From the NCBI RefSeq assembly GCF_021401345.1, contig NZ_JACBGE010000025.1:1-64000 (forward strand): a DNA stretch of 64,000 nucleotides, written 5' to 3'. This DNA is from Hydrogenophaga sp. NFH-34 (GTDB lineage: Bacteria; Pseudomonadota; Gammaproteobacteria; Burkholderiales; Burkholderiaceae_C). Every line of letters begins with the position of its first letter. Position 1 is the stretch's first letter. Both the position numbers and the translations under genes were made by a program. Under the pieces are notes generated by a model that searched no databases, was not told where the DNA came from, and worked only from the letters and a program-made list of their open reading frames with translations. This document shows, one piece after another, positions 47,014 to 58,766 of this stretch.

Positions 47014-48561
47014 TCAGGTGCGCCGCAACGCGGGGAAGAGGATCACGTCACGGATGCTGGGGCTGTCGGTCAGCAGCATCATCAGGCGATCGATACCGAT
47101 GCCACAGCCACCGGCCGGCGGCATGCCGTATTCGAGCGCGCGCACATAGTCGGCATCGAAGAACATGGCCTCGTCATCGCCGGCATCTTTGTTGGCGACC
47201 TGGGCATGGAAGCGTGCGGCCTGGTCTTCGGCGTCGTTCAGCTCGGAGAAGGCGTTGCCGAACTCACGACCGGTGATGTAAAGCTCGAAGCGTTCGGTCA
47301 CCTCGGGCCGGGCATCGTTGGCGCGTGCCAGCGGCGAAATCTCGGTCGGGTGGTCCATGATGAAGGTCGGGTTCCAGAGCTGCTCTTCGACCTTCTCTTC
47401 GAAATAGAGCACCTGCAGGCCGGCCACCGAGCGCGACGAGAGCTGGTGTTTGTCCTCGCTCAGGCCCAGCTTCTTGAGCTGCGCGATCAGCCAGACCGGA
47501 TCGTCCACGCCGGCCTCACCTGCGTCGGTGTACTTGAGGATGGCTTCCCGGATCGTGAGGCGTTCGAACGGCGAGAACACGTCCACAGGGCGCCCCTGAT
47601 AGCTCAACGGCGTATCACCGTGCACCTTCTGCACCACGTGGCGAATGAGTTGCTCGTTGAAGTCCATCAGATCGCGGTAGTTCCAGTAGGCCGCGTAGAA
47701 CTCCATCATGGTGAACTCGGGGTTGTGGCGGACGCTGATCCCCTCGTTGCGGAAGTTGCGGTTGATCTCGAACACCCGCTCGAAGCCACCCACCAGCAGG
47801 CGCTTGAGATACAGCTCGGGCGCGATGCGCAGGAACATTTCCTGGTCGAGCGCATTGTGGTGCGTGACAAAGGGCTTGGCGTTGGCACCGCCAGGAATCG
47901 GGTGCAGCATGGGCGTTTCGACTTCGAGGAAGCCGTGCGACACCATGAAATCGCGGATGCTCGACAGCGCCTGGCTGCGCGTGACGAAACGGCGCCGTGC
48001 GGCCTCGTCGGTCATCAGGTCCACGTAGCGCTGGCGGTACTTGATTTCCTGGTCCTGCACGCCGTGGAATTTGTCGGGCAGCGGACGCAGGCTCTTGGTC
48101 AGCAGGCGCACGCTGTCGGCGTGCACGGTCAGCTCGCCGGTGCGGGTGCGCATCAGTTTGCCTTCGGCCGCAACGATGTCCCCCAGATCCCAGTGCTTGA
48201 AGGCATCCAGAGCGGCTTCGCCGACACTGTCCTTGTTCAGGTAGATCTGGATGCGCCCACCGCTGGCACCGAGCGAGCCGTCCTGCAAGGTGGCAAAACA
48301 GGCCTTGCCCATCACGCGTTTGAGCATCATCCGCCCGGCAATCCGGGCGCGAATCGGGCTGCTTTCCAGCGCCTCGGCGGTGGTGTCCCCGTGGAGCGCA
48401 AACAGCGTGGCGGCGTTGTCTGCCGGCTGGAAATCGTTGGGGAAGGCCACGCCCTCGCCACGCGCCTGCGCTTCACGCAGGCCCTTGAGTTTCTCCCGGC
48501 GTTCGGCGATGAGCTGGTTGTCGTCGGCAGCGGGCGTGGCAGGAGCGTGTTCGGTGGTCAT
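47014..48561 (-). CDS. lysS: Lysyl-tRNA synthetase, class II
   Basis: Charges tRNA-Lys. The 515-residue protein has the N-terminal OB-fold anticodon domain (about 70-175), class II motif 1 near [15 protein letters not shown], motif 2 [15 protein letters not shown] and motif 3 GCGIGIDRL close to the C-terminus. The ATG at 48561 is chosen because the longer frame overlaps the upstream terminator hairpin. Confidence 0.97.
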   Translation of the reverse strand: MTTEHAPATPAADDNQLIAERREKLKGLREAQARGEGVAFPNDFQPADNAATLFALHGDTTAEALESSPIRARIAGRMMLKRVMGKACFATLQDGSLGASGGRIQIYLNKDSVGEAALDAFKHWDLGDIVAAEGKLMRTRTGELTVHADSVRLLTKSLRPLPDKFHGVQDQEIKYRQRYVDLMTDEAARRRFVTRSQALSSIRDFMVSHGFLEVETPMLHPIPGGANAKPFVTHHNALDQEMFLRIAPELYLKRLLVGGFERVFEINRNFRNEGISVRHNPEFTMMEFYAAYWNYRDLMDFNEQLIRHVVQKVHGDTPLSYQGRPVDVFSPFERLTIREAILKYTDAGEAGVDDPVWLIAQLKKLGLSEDKHQLSSRSVAGLQVLYFEEKVEEQLWNPTFIMDHPTEISPLARANDARPEVTERFELYITGREFGNAFSELNDAEDQAARFHAQVANKDAGDDEAMFFDADYVRALEYGMPPAGGCGIGIDRLMMLLTDSPSIRDVILFPALRRT

Positions 48562-48573
48562 GGTGATGGGCAA

Positions 48574-48610
48574 GAAAAAAGCGGGCTGCGCCACCAGGGC
48601 GCAACCCGCT
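48574..48610 (-). terminator. Terminator of the liv operon
   Basis: On the minus strand a 13-position stem with one mismatch (AGCGGGTTGCGCC / GGCGCAGCCCGCT) is followed by TTTTTTC. It lies 42 bp after the livF stop and just before lysS. Confidence 0.88.
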
Positions 48611-48651
48611 ATTGTAATTTTTCGCGAAGACGGTGCCTCGCGAAGGCCGTC

Positions 48652-49368
48652 TCAGTGGCCCAGATAAGCCTCGCGCACACGGGGATCGACCAGCAGATCC
48701 TTGCCCTGACCGGTCATGGTGATCTCGCCGGAGTCCATCACATAGCCACGATCCGCGATCTGCAGCGCGCGCTGGGCGTTCTGCTCGACCAGCACAATGG
48801 TCACCCCCTGCGCCGACACGTCGCGCACGACTTCGAAGATCTTGTCCACCATGATCGGCGACAGCCCCATCGAAGGTTCGTCGAGCAGCAGCACCTTGGG
48901 CTGGCTCATGAGGGCGCGGGCCATGGCCAGCATCTGCTGCTCGCCCCCCGACATCGTGCCCGCGAGCTGGTCCTTGCGCTCCTTCAGGCGCGGGAAGATA
49001 CCGAACATGCGGTCGATATCCTGCTGGATACCGGCCTTGTCCGAGCGGATGTAGGCGCCCATCAGCAGGTTTTCGGTGATGGTCATGCGTGTGAAGACGC
49101 CGCGGCCCTCGGGCACCATCGCCAGCCCCTGTTTGACCAGGTCCCACGCGCCGCGCCCTTTGATGTTCTGGCCCAGGTACTCGATGCTGCCGCCTTCGAT
49201 GCCCAGCGACCCGGTGATCGCTTTCATGGTGGTGGTCTTGCCGGCGCCGTTGGAGCCGATGAGGGAGATCAGCTCGCCCTCGCGCACCTCCATGTCGACG
49301 CCCTTGACGGCCTTGATGCCGCCATAGGAAACCTTCAGGCCACTGACTTTCAGGAGAGTGTTTGCCAT
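48652..49368 (-). CDS. livF: Branched-chain amino acid ABC transporter ATP-binding protein LivF
   Basis: One of two ATPases of a HAAT-type importer. The 238-residue protein has Walker A GSNGAGKTTT (38-47), the ABC signature MSGGEQQ and Walker B LLLDEPSMGL. The short length and the absence of the long LivG insertion identify it as LivF. It is last of livH-livM-livG-livF, 16 bp after livG. Confidence 0.94.
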   Translation of the reverse strand: MANTLLKVSGLKVSYGGIKAVKGVDMEVREGELISLIGSNGAGKTTTMKAITGSLGIEGGSIEYLGQNIKGRGAWDLVKQGLAMVPEGRGVFTRMTITENLLMGAYIRSDKAGIQQDIDRMFGIFPRLKERKDQLAGTMSGGEQQMLAMARALMSQPKVLLLDEPSMGLSPIMVDKIFEVVRDVSAQGVTIVLVEQNAQRALQIADRGYVMDSGEITMTGQGKDLLVDPRVREAYLGH

Positions 49369-49384
49369 GTTCTTGTGTCCTTGA

Positions 49385-50155
49385 TCAGTGTCCGCCCGTA
49401 CCCAGATAGGCTTCGATCACCTTCGGGTCCTTCTGCACTTCGGCCGGGGTTCCCGACGACAGCTGCTTGCCGTAGTCGAGCACCGTGACACGGTCGCACA
49501 GCCCCATCACCAGCTTCACATCGTGCTCGATGAGCAGGATGGTGCGGTTGTCGTTGCGAATGCGGTCAATCAGCTCGCGCAACTGCACTTTTTCGGTCGC
49601 ATTCATGCCGGCGGCCGGCTCATCCAGCGCGATGAGCTGCGGATCGGTGGCCAACGCACGGGCAATTTCCAGGCGGCGCTGGTCACCGTAGCTGAGCGTG
49701 CGCGACTTGTACTCGGCAAACTTGGCAATGCCCACGTAGTCGAGCAGTTCCTTGGCCCGCGCGCGGATTTCAGCCTCTTCCTTCTTGAAACCGGGCGTGC
49801 GCAGCACAGCACCGATCAGGCCCGAGCGTGTGCGCACGTGCCGGCCGACCATCACGTTTTCCAGCGCGGTCATCTCGGGAAACAGCCGGATGTTCTGGAA
49901 CGTGCGGGCGATACCGGCTTTGGCCACCTCGTGCACGGCGGTCGGTGTATAGGGCTTGCCGGCCAGCTCGAAGCTGCCGCTGTCGGGCGTGTACAGCCCC
50001 GTCAGCACGTTGAAGAACGTGGTCTTGCCAGCGCCGTTGGGGCCGATCAGGCCATAGACCTGGCCACGCTGGATTTCGATGCCCACACCGCTCAGGGCCT
50101 GCAAGCCCCCGAAGCGCTTGGACACATTGGCGACTTTGAGAATGGTTTCACTCAT
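49385..50155 (-). CDS. livG: Branched-chain amino acid ABC transporter ATP-binding protein LivG
   Basis: Second ATPase of the importer. The 256-residue protein has Walker A GPNGAGKTT, LSYGDQRRLEIARAL as signature, and Walker B ALDEPAAGMNATE, with the LivG-type insertion containing RHVRTRSG. It lies between livM and livF with 13 and 16 bp gaps. Confidence 0.94.
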   Translation of the reverse strand: MSETILKVANVSKRFGGLQALSGVGIEIQRGQVYGLIGPNGAGKTTFFNVLTGLYTPDSGSFELAGKPYTPTAVHEVAKAGIARTFQNIRLFPEMTALENVMVGRHVRTRSGLIGAVLRTPGFKKEEAEIRARAKELLDYVGIAKFAEYKSRTLSYGDQRRLEIARALATDPQLIALDEPAAGMNATEKVQLRELIDRIRNDNRTILLIEHDVKLVMGLCDRVTVLDYGKQLSSGTPAEVQKDPKVIEAYLGTGGH

Positions 50156-50168
50156 GATGCATTGCCCC

Positions 50169-51266
50169 TTATTTCGCCAGCGACTTGCCGTGTTCGGGCG
50201 AAGGCCACAGGCCCTTGGGACGCAAGAGCATCACCACCACCATGGCCAGCGCGATCAGCAACTGGCGCAGGATTTCCGGGCCGAGCCGGCCACCGGTCAG
50301 CTCGGTCAATGGGTGCGCCACATGGCGCAGCACTTCAGGCAGGCCAGCCAGCATTAGGGCACCCAGGATCACGCCCGGAATGTGGCCGATGCCGCCGAGC
50401 ACCACCATGGCGACCACCATGACGGATTCCATCAGCGAGAACGACTCCGGCGAAACAAAGCGCTGGAACGAAGCAAACAAAACGCCCGACATACCGCCGA
50501 AAGTGGCGCCCATGCCGAAAGCCAGCAGCTTGAGGTTGCGGGTGTTCAACCCCATGGCCTTGGCGGCGATTTCGTCCTCGCGCACGGCCATCCAGGCGCG
50601 GCCGATGCGCGAATCTTGCAGGCGGTAGGACAGCACCACCGCGAGCAGCACGAAGAACAGGAACAGGTAGTAGTACAGCGTCACCGGCTGGAAGGTGTAG
50701 CTCCAGTCTCCCAGGGACAGCGTGTGCCGCTGCCCCATGTTGAAGCCGAACACCGTGAGCGGATCAATCTGACTCAGTCCCTTGGGGCCGTTGGTGATGT
50801 TGATCGGACGGTCGAGGTTGAGCAGGAAGATTCGGATGATTTCACCGAATCCCAGCGTGATGATGGCCAGGTAGTCGCCCCGGAGTTTCAGGGTGGGCGC
50901 CCCCAGAATCATGCCGACCACCCCGGCCACGACTGCCGCGATGATCATCACGAGCCAGATGCTCAGGTGCAGACCCTCGGGAAACATGGCCTTGATGGCG
51001 GGGAAGGTGTCGGCCAGGTGCGGCGACGCCAGCAGACCGTAGAGGTAGGCGCCCACCGCAAAAAAAGCGATATAGCCCAGATCCAGCAGGCCGGCATAAC
51101 CGACCACGATGTTCAGGCCCAGCGCCAGCAGCACGTACAGCAGGGCGATGTCGACGATGCGGGCCCAGGAGTTGCTGCCGGTGGCCTGCAGCAGCACGGG
51201 CACCGCAAGCAGCACGATGGCTGCAATGATGAAAGTGGCCAGCTTGGCGGGTTTGATGTTGCTCAT
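50169..51266 (-). CDS. livM: Branched-chain amino acid ABC transporter permease LivM
   Basis: A 365-residue membrane protein with about nine or ten hydrophobic segments and the permease motif GYAGLLDLGYIAFFAVGAY. The loop RAWMAVREDEIAAKAMGLN is the coupling-helix region that contacts the ATPases. It follows livH by 18 bp. Confidence 0.94.
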   Translation of the reverse strand: MSNIKPAKLATFIIAAIVLLAVPVLLQATGSNSWARIVDIALLYVLLALGLNIVVGYAGLLDLGYIAFFAVGAYLYGLLASPHLADTFPAIKAMFPEGLHLSIWLVMIIAAVVAGVVGMILGAPTLKLRGDYLAIITLGFGEIIRIFLLNLDRPINITNGPKGLSQIDPLTVFGFNMGQRHTLSLGDWSYTFQPVTLYYYLFLFFVLLAVVLSYRLQDSRIGRAWMAVREDEIAAKAMGLNTRNLKLLAFGMGATFGGMSGVLFASFQRFVSPESFSLMESVMVVAMVVLGGIGHIPGVILGALMLAGLPEVLRHVAHPLTELTGGRLGPEILRQLLIALAMVVVMLLRPKGLWPSPEHGKSLAK

Positions 51267-51284
51267 GCGTTGTCTCCCGCGGTA

Positions 51285-52214
51285 TCAGGCGCGATCGGCC
51301 ACACGCTCGCCCAGCAGGCCCGAGGGGCGCAGTGTGAGCACCAGAGCCAGCACGATGAACGCAAAGATGTCCACATACTGGCTGCCCAGGAAGCCCCCGG
51401 TCAGGGCACCGAGATAGCCCGCCCCCAGCGCCTCGATCAGCCCCAGGGCAATGCCACCGACCACCGCACCGGCGAGGTTGCCAATGCCCCCCATCACCGC
51501 CGCGACGAACGCCTTGAGCCCAGGCATGAAACCCATGGCGTGCTGCACCGTGCCGTAGTTCGACGCCCACATCACACCGGCAATCGCCGCGAGCATGGCG
51601 CCGATGATGAAGGTGGCCGAAATCACCACGTCAGGCCGGATGCCCATCAGAGCGGCCACACGCGGGTTTTCGGCGGTGGCGCGCATGGCCCGGCCCAGAC
51701 TGGTCTTGTTGACCAGGTACATCAGGGCTGCCAGCGTGATGGCGGTCGTGGCCAGGATGGTGATCTGCGTCACCGAGATCACGGCCCCTCCGAGGTGGAT
51801 CGGCTCGCGCGAGAGCATCGATGGATAGGGTTTGGGATTGGGCGCCCAGATGATCATGGCCAGCGTCTGCAACAGGAGCGACATGCCGATGGCCGTAATC
51901 AGCGGCGCCAACCGCGGTGAATTGCGCAGTGGCCGGTAAGCCAGTTTTTCGATCGTGAAATTCAGCGCGGCGCAGACCACCATCGCGATCATGGTGGCGA
52001 CCAGAAGGATCAGCCAGCCGGGCAGACCGGCCCAAGCTTCCGCCATCCAGCCGATGAGCGTCCAGCTGGTCAACGCCCCCACCATCAGCACCTCCCCGTG
52101 CGCGAAGTTGATGAGGCCAATGATCCCGTAGACCATCGTGTAGCCCAGCGCCACCAACGCATACATACTGCCCAGAACCAGACCGTTGATGATCTGCTGC
52201 AGCAAGATATCCAT
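51285..52214 (-). CDS. livH: Branched-chain amino acid ABC transporter permease LivH
   Basis: A 309-residue permease with about eight hydrophobic segments; INFAHGEVLMVGA and RAMRATAENPRVAALMGI (coupling loop) are family motifs. GGAGAAA precedes its ATG. It heads the livHMGF unit. No periplasmic binding protein (livK/livJ) gene is next to it, so that component must be encoded elsewhere. Confidence 0.94.
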   Translation of the reverse strand: MDILLQQIINGLVLGSMYALVALGYTMVYGIIGLINFAHGEVLMVGALTSWTLIGWMAEAWAGLPGWLILLVATMIAMVVCAALNFTIEKLAYRPLRNSPRLAPLITAIGMSLLLQTLAMIIWAPNPKPYPSMLSREPIHLGGAVISVTQITILATTAITLAALMYLVNKTSLGRAMRATAENPRVAALMGIRPDVVISATFIIGAMLAAIAGVMWASNYGTVQHAMGFMPGLKAFVAAVMGGIGNLAGAVVGGIALGLIEALGAGYLGALTGGFLGSQYVDIFAFIVLALVLTLRPSGLLGERVADRA

Positions 52215-52317
52215 GAAGTTTCTCCGTGTTTTTGACAGGCCGGGACGTTACTCGGCATGCGGTTCGCGGACCATTGTGCGGTCCGGAGCCCCGTGTACAG
52301 CCCCGCTTCAACTTAGC

Positions 52318-52363
52318 AAAAAACCCGCCAGGGTCGGACTGCGAACAGGCCGATTGGCGGGTT
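52318..52363 (-). terminator. Terminator after rarA
   Basis: On the minus strand AACCCGCCA and TGGCGGGTT form a 9-bp stem around a 24-base loop with extra internal pairing (TCGG/CCGA), followed by TTTT. It is about 120 bp after the rarA stop and should isolate livH from lolA-rarA. The rest of the 269-bp gap is plain apart from a short inverted repeat CGGACC/GGTCCG near 52267-52285. Confidence 0.7.
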
Positions 52364-52483
52364 GGCGGGCGGATTTTAGCCAAGCCCCAAGGTGCCCCAG
52401 ATGGGTGCAAGCCCTTATGCGACGCGGGTTTACCCGCAATTCAGGGGATCTGTGATGAGGCCATCAGCCTAACAAGCACGTCA

Positions 52484-53788
52484 TTAGTTTTTTTGATCAT
52501 TCAGACGCTTAAGCTCCCTAAGCTTATCGCCAATGCGGATTTCCAGCCCCCGATCGACCGGCCGGTAGAACGCGGTGGACGGCATTCCGTCGGGCAGGTA
52601 GCGTTCTCCGGCCGCAAAACCGCCCTCTTCATCGTGCGCATAGCGGTAGCCCTTGCCGTAGTCCAGTGCCTTCATCAGTTTCGTCGGTGCGTTGCGCAGA
52701 TGCATCGGCACCGGCCGGGTGCCGTCCTTCTTGACGAAGGCCTTGGCTTCGTTGAATGCCTTGTAAACCGCGTTGGATTTGGGGGCCACCGCCAGATAGA
52801 CCACGCATTCGGCCAGGGCCAATTCCCCTTCGGGGGAACCCAACCGCTCATAGACCTCGGCCGCGTCCAGCGCCAGCCGCAAGGCACGCGGATCGGCCAG
52901 GCCGATGTCTTCGGCCGCCATACGGATGAAGCGCCGCGCCATGTAGCGCGGGTCGGCGCCACCGTCGAGCATGCGCACGAACCAGTACAGGGCGGCATCG
53001 GGGTCCGAGCCGCGCACGCTTTTGTGCAGCGCGCTGATGGTGTCGTAGAACTGCTCGCCCCCCTTGTCGTAGCGGCGCATGCGTTCGCCGAGCACGCGCA
53101 GCAGCCAGGCATCCGTCACCTCGGCGAGCTTTTCACGGTCTGCCGCCACCGCCAGGGTTTCGAGCGTGTTCAGAAGGCGGCGTGCATCGCCATCGGCATA
53201 GGCGATGAGCCGGTCGCTAGCGGCCGCTTCGATGGCCGGCACCGCGTTGATCGCCTGCGCGCGGGTCAGCAACTGGCGCAGGTCGTCCTCAGCCAGGGGC
53301 TGCAGCACGTAGACCGCAGCCCGCGAGAGCAAGGCGGAATTGACTTCAAACGAAGGGTTTTCGGTCGTCGCACCGATGAAGGTGAACAGGCCGCTTTCCA
53401 CGTGGGGCAAAAAGGCGTCCTGCTGGCTTTTGTTGAAGCGGTGCACCTCGTCGACAAACACGATGGTGTGCTGGGCCTGCAGACCCTCGCGTGCGCGCTG
53501 CGCCAGCTCCACCGCTTCCCGGATCTCCTTGACGCCCCCCAGCACCGCGCTGATGGTGATGAACTGGGCATCGAAGGCGTCGGCCATCAGCCGTGCGATG
53601 GTGGTTTTGCCCACGCCCGGGGGGCCCCACAGAATGCAACTGTGCGGTTGACCGGATTCGAACGCGAGCCGCAGCGCCATACCTTCGCCGAGCAGGTGGC
53701 GCTGACCGATCACTTCGCCAAGCGATCGCGGCCGCAGGCGCTCGGCCAGCGGGACATGCGGGGACACAGGGGCTCGCGCCACGGGCAA
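52484..53788 (-). CDS. rarA: Replication-associated recombination protein RarA (MgsA)
   Basis: AAA+ ATPase related to clamp loaders that acts at stalled replication forks. The 434-residue protein has Walker A GPPGVGKTT near 54-62, Walker B IVFVDEVHRFNKSQQD and sensor 1 GATTENPSFEVN, then the MgsA tetramerisation domain (from about residue 250; VRGSDPDAALYW, RRFIRMAAEDIGLADP). It starts 9 bp after lolA; lolA-rarA adjacency is common. Confidence 0.95.
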   Translation of the reverse strand: MPVARAPVSPHVPLAERLRPRSLGEVIGQRHLLGEGMALRLAFESGQPHSCILWGPPGVGKTTIARLMADAFDAQFITISAVLGGVKEIREAVELAQRAREGLQAQHTIVFVDEVHRFNKSQQDAFLPHVESGLFTFIGATTENPSFEVNSALLSRAAVYVLQPLAEDDLRQLLTRAQAINAVPAIEAAASDRLIAYADGDARRLLNTLETLAVAADREKLAEVTDAWLLRVLGERMRRYDKGGEQFYDTISALHKSVRGSDPDAALYWFVRMLDGGADPRYMARRFIRMAAEDIGLADPRALRLALDAAEVYERLGSPEGELALAECVVYLAVAPKSNAVYKAFNEAKAFVKKDGTRPVPMHLRNAPTKLMKALDYGKGYRYAHDEEGGFAAGERYLPDGMPSTAFYRPVDRGLEIRIGDKLRELKRLNDQKN

Positions 53789-53797
53789 CGGCGGTGT

Positions 53798-54436
53798 TCA
53801 GGGGCGGATCACGTCGGCCCCAGCGGGCGGGGTGAAACGAAACTTTTCGGCCTTGAGCGCGGTATTGGCCTGCCACTGGCTGAAGGTCAGCACCGATTGC
53901 TGCCCCAGGCTGTCGGCGATGTCGAGCACCGCGACCTGCCCATCGCGAAAGCCCACGCGCACGCGTTCGATCTGGCCATCGCGGGCGCGCGGTCGCGCCT
54001 CCAGCCAGTTCATGCCGTCCTGTGCCGGCAGGGACTTGAGATCGAACACCGTTGACAGGGTTTTGATGTCGGTGCCGCCGGCAATCAGCGCGGCGGGCGT
54101 GCTGCCCAGCACGTCCTGCTGCTTGCGCGCCGTGACCTGGTTCAGATCGACGTCGTGCAGCCAGAGCGTCTGCCCATCGGCGACGATGGTCTGCTCGAAC
54201 GGCTTGGTGTACTCAAAGCGGAACCGCTGTGGGCGCAAAAACTCGAACCGTCCGCTGGACGTCCGGGTCCGCGCGCTTGGCTCGCCCTCGCGTTTGGGCG
54301 AAGTGACCACCTGGGTGAAGTTCGCCTGCGCGCTGCGCACGTCGCGCAGAAAGGCTTCCAGGTCCTGCAGGCCATCGGCCCGCGCGGACAAGCACAGAAA
54401 GAAAGTGGTGGCCAGTGCCAGCAAGGGTTTGATCAT
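53798..54436 (-). CDS. lolA: Outer-membrane lipoprotein carrier protein LolA
   Basis: Periplasmic chaperone that carries lipoproteins from the LolCDE complex to LolB. The 212-residue protein has a signal peptide ending LSARA at about residue 20 and the LolA fold with SGRFEFLRPQRFRFEYTKPF. ftsK-lolA-rarA is a conserved gammaproteobacterial and betaproteobacterial order, as here. Confidence 0.95.
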   Translation of the reverse strand: MIKPLLALATTFFLCLSARADGLQDLEAFLRDVRSAQANFTQVVTSPKREGEPSARTRTSSGRFEFLRPQRFRFEYTKPFEQTIVADGQTLWLHDVDLNQVTARKQQDVLGSTPAALIAGGTDIKTLSTVFDLKSLPAQDGMNWLEARPRARDGQIERVRVGFRDGQVAVLDIADSLGQQSVLTFSQWQANTALKAEKFRFTPPAGADVIRP

Positions 54437-54515
54437 GGGTTTTCCGATTCACGAAGGCCCGGCAAGTTTCCCGCGCGGGCGGCTGGGCGCGCCGGTAGGC
54501 CCGCAGGAACGCCCA

Positions 54516-56864
54516 TCAATCGCCTCGCGAGGCCACCAGAATGTCGCGCTGGCCACTGGAGGTCAGCGCGCTCACCAACCCGGCATTCTCCATGTCTTCG
54601 AGCAGGCGGGCCGCGCGGTTGTAACCAATCTTGAGCTTGCGCTGCACGTAGGAAATGCTGGCCTTGCGGTCTTGCAGCACGATGGCCACCGCCTGGTCGT
54701 ACAGCGGGTCTTTTTCACCCCCCCCACCGCCTTCGCCCAGCAGGTCACCCCCTTCGCCGTCACCGCCCACGTCCAACACACCGTCGATGTAATTGGGCTC
54801 GCCCCCCTGTTCTTTCAGGTAGGCCACGACGCGATGCACCTCGTCGTCGCTGACGAAAGCGCCGTGCACGCGCGTGGGAAAACCCGTGCCCGACGGCAGG
54901 TAGAGCATGTCGCCCATGCCCAGCAGCGCTTCGGCACCCATCTGGTCGAGGATGGTGCGGCTGTCGATCTTGCTGCTGACCTGGAACGACAGGCGGGTCG
55001 GGATGTTGGCCTTGATCAGGCCGGTGATCACGTCAACACTGGGCCGTTGCGTGGCCAGGATGAGGTGAATGCCGGCCGCGCGCGCTTTCTGCGCCAGACG
55101 CGCGATCAGTTCCTCGATCTTCTTGCCCACCACCATCATCAGGTCGGCCAGTTCATCGATCACCACCACGATGTGCGGCAGCCGCTCCAGCGGTTCGGGC
55201 TGCTCGGGCGTGAGGCTGAAGGGGTTGCCGATGATCTCGCCACGCGCATGCGCCTCGTCGAGCTTGGCGTTGAAACCCGCCAGGTTGCGCACACCCATCT
55301 TGCTCATGAGCTTGTAGCGCTTCTCCATCTCGGCCACGCACCAGTTCAGGCCATTGGCCGCCTGCTTCATGTCGGTCACCACCGGGCACAGCAGGTGCGG
55401 AATGCCTTCGTAGACGCTCAGTTCCAGCATCTTGGGATCGATCAGCAGCAGGCGCACGTCCTTGGCGTCGGCCTTGTACAGCAGCGACAGGATCATGGCG
55501 TTGATGCCGACCGACTTGCCCGAGCCCGTGGTACCCGCCACCAAGCAGTGCGGCATCTTGGCCAGGTCGGCCACCACCGGCAGACCGGCGATGTCCTTGC
55601 CCAGCCCCATGGTCAGCAGGCTCTTGGCATCGTGATAGACCTGCGAACCGAGGATTTCGCTGAGCTTGATGGTCTGCCGCTTGGCGTTGGGCAACTCCAG
55701 CGCCATCAGGTTCTTGCCCGGAATCGTCTCGATCACACGGATCGAGACCAGCGACAGCGAGCGCGCCAGATCGCGGCTGAGGTTGACGATCTGCGAGCCC
55801 TTCACGCCGGTGGCTGGTTCGATTTCGTAGCGCGTGATCACCGGGCCCGGCGCGGCCGCCACCACGCGCACTTCGACCCCGAAGTCCTTGAGCTTCTTCT
55901 CGATCAGTCGGCTGGTCATTTCCAGCGTCTGGGCATCGACCCCGGGCTGGTACAGGGGAGCACCGTCCAGCAGGTCCACCTGCGGCAGCTTGCTGTCGGG
56001 CATTTCCACGAACAGGGGCTTCTGCCGTTCCTTGGCGACCCGTTCGCTCTTGGGCACCTCGACCAGCGTCGGCTCGATCACCACCGGTATCGGATGGTGT
56101 TCTTCGTTCTCCACACGCTCGACCGCCACCACCTCTTCACGGGCACGTGCCGCCTGTTCGCCGATGCGCTGGTCTTCCACGGCTTCGCGCCGCTCGCGCC
56201 GCGCTTCGAACCAGCCGTAGCACCAGGCACCCAGCCCTTCGGCCCAATGCGCCCACGAGAAGAGAAACACGCGAGGCAGGCACACCACCAACACGGCCAG
56301 CATCAGCACCGCAGAGCCGTTGAAACCCAGCACGTGGGCCGCGATGTCCCCCAGGGCCATGCCCAACACGCCCCCCGCCGGACCGGGCAGCAAGGCCTCG
56401 TACCGGTACAGGCGCTCGTATTCCAGCACCGCGCTGCTCAGCAGCAGGAGCAGCAGGCACACCCAGAACACCGGGCGCCCTTGCCACCAGCGCAACCATG
56501 CTGGCAACGGCGGCGCCGACTCGGCTGGATCGGTGGCGCCCTGCTGCCCGCGAATCCACTGGGCCAGGACAGACAGCCAGGCGCGGAGCCCGGCCAGAAA
56601 CGCCCACCACACCGAAAAACCCAGCAGGTAATAACCGCCATCGGACAGCACGGCCCCCAGTTGCCCGCCCCAGTTAGCGAGCGCGTCGTGGGTTCCAGTG
56701 GTGCTCCAGGCGGGATCGGCCGGGTTGTGGCTCAGCAGCGCCAGCCCCCAGAACAGCAGGGCTGCCGCACCGAATACCAGCCCGATTTCCTGGGCAAAGC
56801 GGGCCACCCCGGTGGGCTCCTGATGCGCCCGATCACCGTTGAGGGTGTTGATGGAATAGGTCAT
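54516..56864 (-). CDS. ftsK: DNA translocase FtsK
   Basis: Septal DNA pump that clears chromosome ends and activates XerCD at dif. The 782-residue protein has four N-terminal membrane segments (about 25-45, 75-97, 125-150, 165-195), a short linker (about 220-290) and the motor domain with Walker [13 protein letters not shown] and Walker [12 protein letters not shown] winged-helix gamma domain at the end ([20 protein letters not shown]) reads KOPS sites. The ATG at 56864 is chosen over one 14 codons upstream. The linker is much shorter than in E. coli. Confidence 0.96.
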   Translation of the reverse strand: MTYSINTLNGDRAHQEPTGVARFAQEIGLVFGAAALLFWGLALLSHNPADPAWSTTGTHDALANWGGQLGAVLSDGGYYLLGFSVWWAFLAGLRAWLSVLAQWIRGQQGATDPAESAPPLPAWLRWWQGRPVFWVCLLLLLLSSAVLEYERLYRYEALLPGPAGGVLGMALGDIAAHVLGFNGSAVLMLAVLVVCLPRVFLFSWAHWAEGLGAWCYGWFEARRERREAVEDQRIGEQAARAREEVVAVERVENEEHHPIPVVIEPTLVEVPKSERVAKERQKPLFVEMPDSKLPQVDLLDGAPLYQPGVDAQTLEMTSRLIEKKLKDFGVEVRVVAAAPGPVITRYEIEPATGVKGSQIVNLSRDLARSLSLVSIRVIETIPGKNLMALELPNAKRQTIKLSEILGSQVYHDAKSLLTMGLGKDIAGLPVVADLAKMPHCLVAGTTGSGKSVGINAMILSLLYKADAKDVRLLLIDPKMLELSVYEGIPHLLCPVVTDMKQAANGLNWCVAEMEKRYKLMSKMGVRNLAGFNAKLDEAHARGEIIGNPFSLTPEQPEPLERLPHIVVVIDELADLMMVVGKKIEELIARLAQKARAAGIHLILATQRPSVDVITGLIKANIPTRLSFQVSSKIDSRTILDQMGAEALLGMGDMLYLPSGTGFPTRVHGAFVSDDEVHRVVAYLKEQGGEPNYIDGVLDVGGDGEGGDLLGEGGGGGEKDPLYDQAVAIVLQDRKASISYVQRKLKIGYNRAARLLEDMENAGLVSALTSSGQRDILVASRGD

Positions 56865-57002
56865 GAAACGAACCGTCAGCTTGGACGCCCCCGCATGGGG
56901 GCTCAACTCGGTCCGAGCTTACCCCAGACAACCCGTCGATCCCGTTTCAATCCGCTCAAATCCGCGCACCGTCGCCAGCGCGTTGACAGACCGGCGGCGG
57001 CG

Positions 57003-57677
57003 TCAGCCCAGCGAGGTCAGGCGTTCCTTGATGACGGTGCTGCCATCCGCCCCCAGCTCGATGAAGCCCCGGTCTTCCAGATCTTTCATGACCCGGCTGA
57101 CCATCTCGCGCGACGCGCCGATCATCTTGGCCACGTCCTGGCGCGACACCCGCTCCTTGATCACGAGCTGCCCGTCGCGGTCCGGCTGGGCAAATTCGAG
57201 CAGCGCACGGGCCACCCGGCCATACACGTCCATCAGGGCCAACGACTCGATCTTGCGGTCCGCGTGGCGCAGGCGCTGCACCAGCCCCTTCATGATGGCG
57301 TAGGCCATGGAGGTGTTTTCCGGCAGGCAGCGGGCAAATTCCACCCGGCCCAGGATCAGCACGTCGGTCTGCACCTCGGCCCGCACCGAGGCCGAATGCG
57401 GCTGGTTATCGATCAGGCTCATTTCGCCGATGTAATCCCCGGGGCTCATGGTCGCCAGGATCACCTCGCGTCCGCGGGTATCGGTGGTCACGACGCGCGC
57501 CCGACCAGTCAGGACGATCGCCAGGAAGTTGGACTTCTTGCCTTGCTCCACGATGACCTCGCCGCGCTTGTACCGGCGCTTGACCACGGCGTCGGCCACA
57601 GACTCCGCCTGCGCCTGCGTCAGGGTGGAGAACAGCGGAACGCGGCGGATCAGGTCGAGATTGGACAGGATGGACAT
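57003..57677 (-). CDS. Crp/Fnr-family transcriptional regulator
   Basis: A 224-residue protein with a cyclic-nucleotide-binding domain (about 10-125) and a C-terminal helix-turn-helix (VSRQDVAKMIGASREMVSRV). The phosphate-binding cassette GEMSLIDNQPHSASVRA has the Glu, Ser and Arg arrangement of cAMP-binding members, and there is no N-terminal cysteine cluster, so it is not an Fnr-type oxygen sensor. Ligand and targets are unknown. It is divergent from trxB with 147 bp between the starts, a pairing conserved in many Burkholderiales as far as I recall. Confidence 0.9.
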   Translation of the reverse strand: MSILSNLDLIRRVPLFSTLTQAQAESVADAVVKRRYKRGEVIVEQGKKSNFLAIVLTGRARVVTTDTRGREVILATMSPGDYIGEMSLIDNQPHSASVRAEVQTDVLILGRVEFARCLPENTSMAYAIMKGLVQRLRHADRKIESLALMDVYGRVARALLEFAQPDRDGQLVIKERVSRQDVAKMIGASREMVSRVMKDLEDRGFIELGADGSTVIKERLTSLG

Positions 57678-57788
57678 GCGTGTATTCCTTCGATGGAGAA
57701 GCTGGCGAAACGCGCTTTCTTACAATGGGCCGGATCTGGTTGATGGGCCCGCTCTACCGGTCCTTCGACGGCAATGCACACACTCTAA

Positions 57789-58766
<978 letters not shown>

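Noticed and set aside
53832..57743. 1303-codon open frame on the plus strand opposite ftsK and the Crp-like gene
   Set aside because: It is an antisense shadow caused by high GC and codon-position bias. The encoded sequence is rich in His, Gln, Arg and Gly with no domain, and the minus-strand genes are certain.
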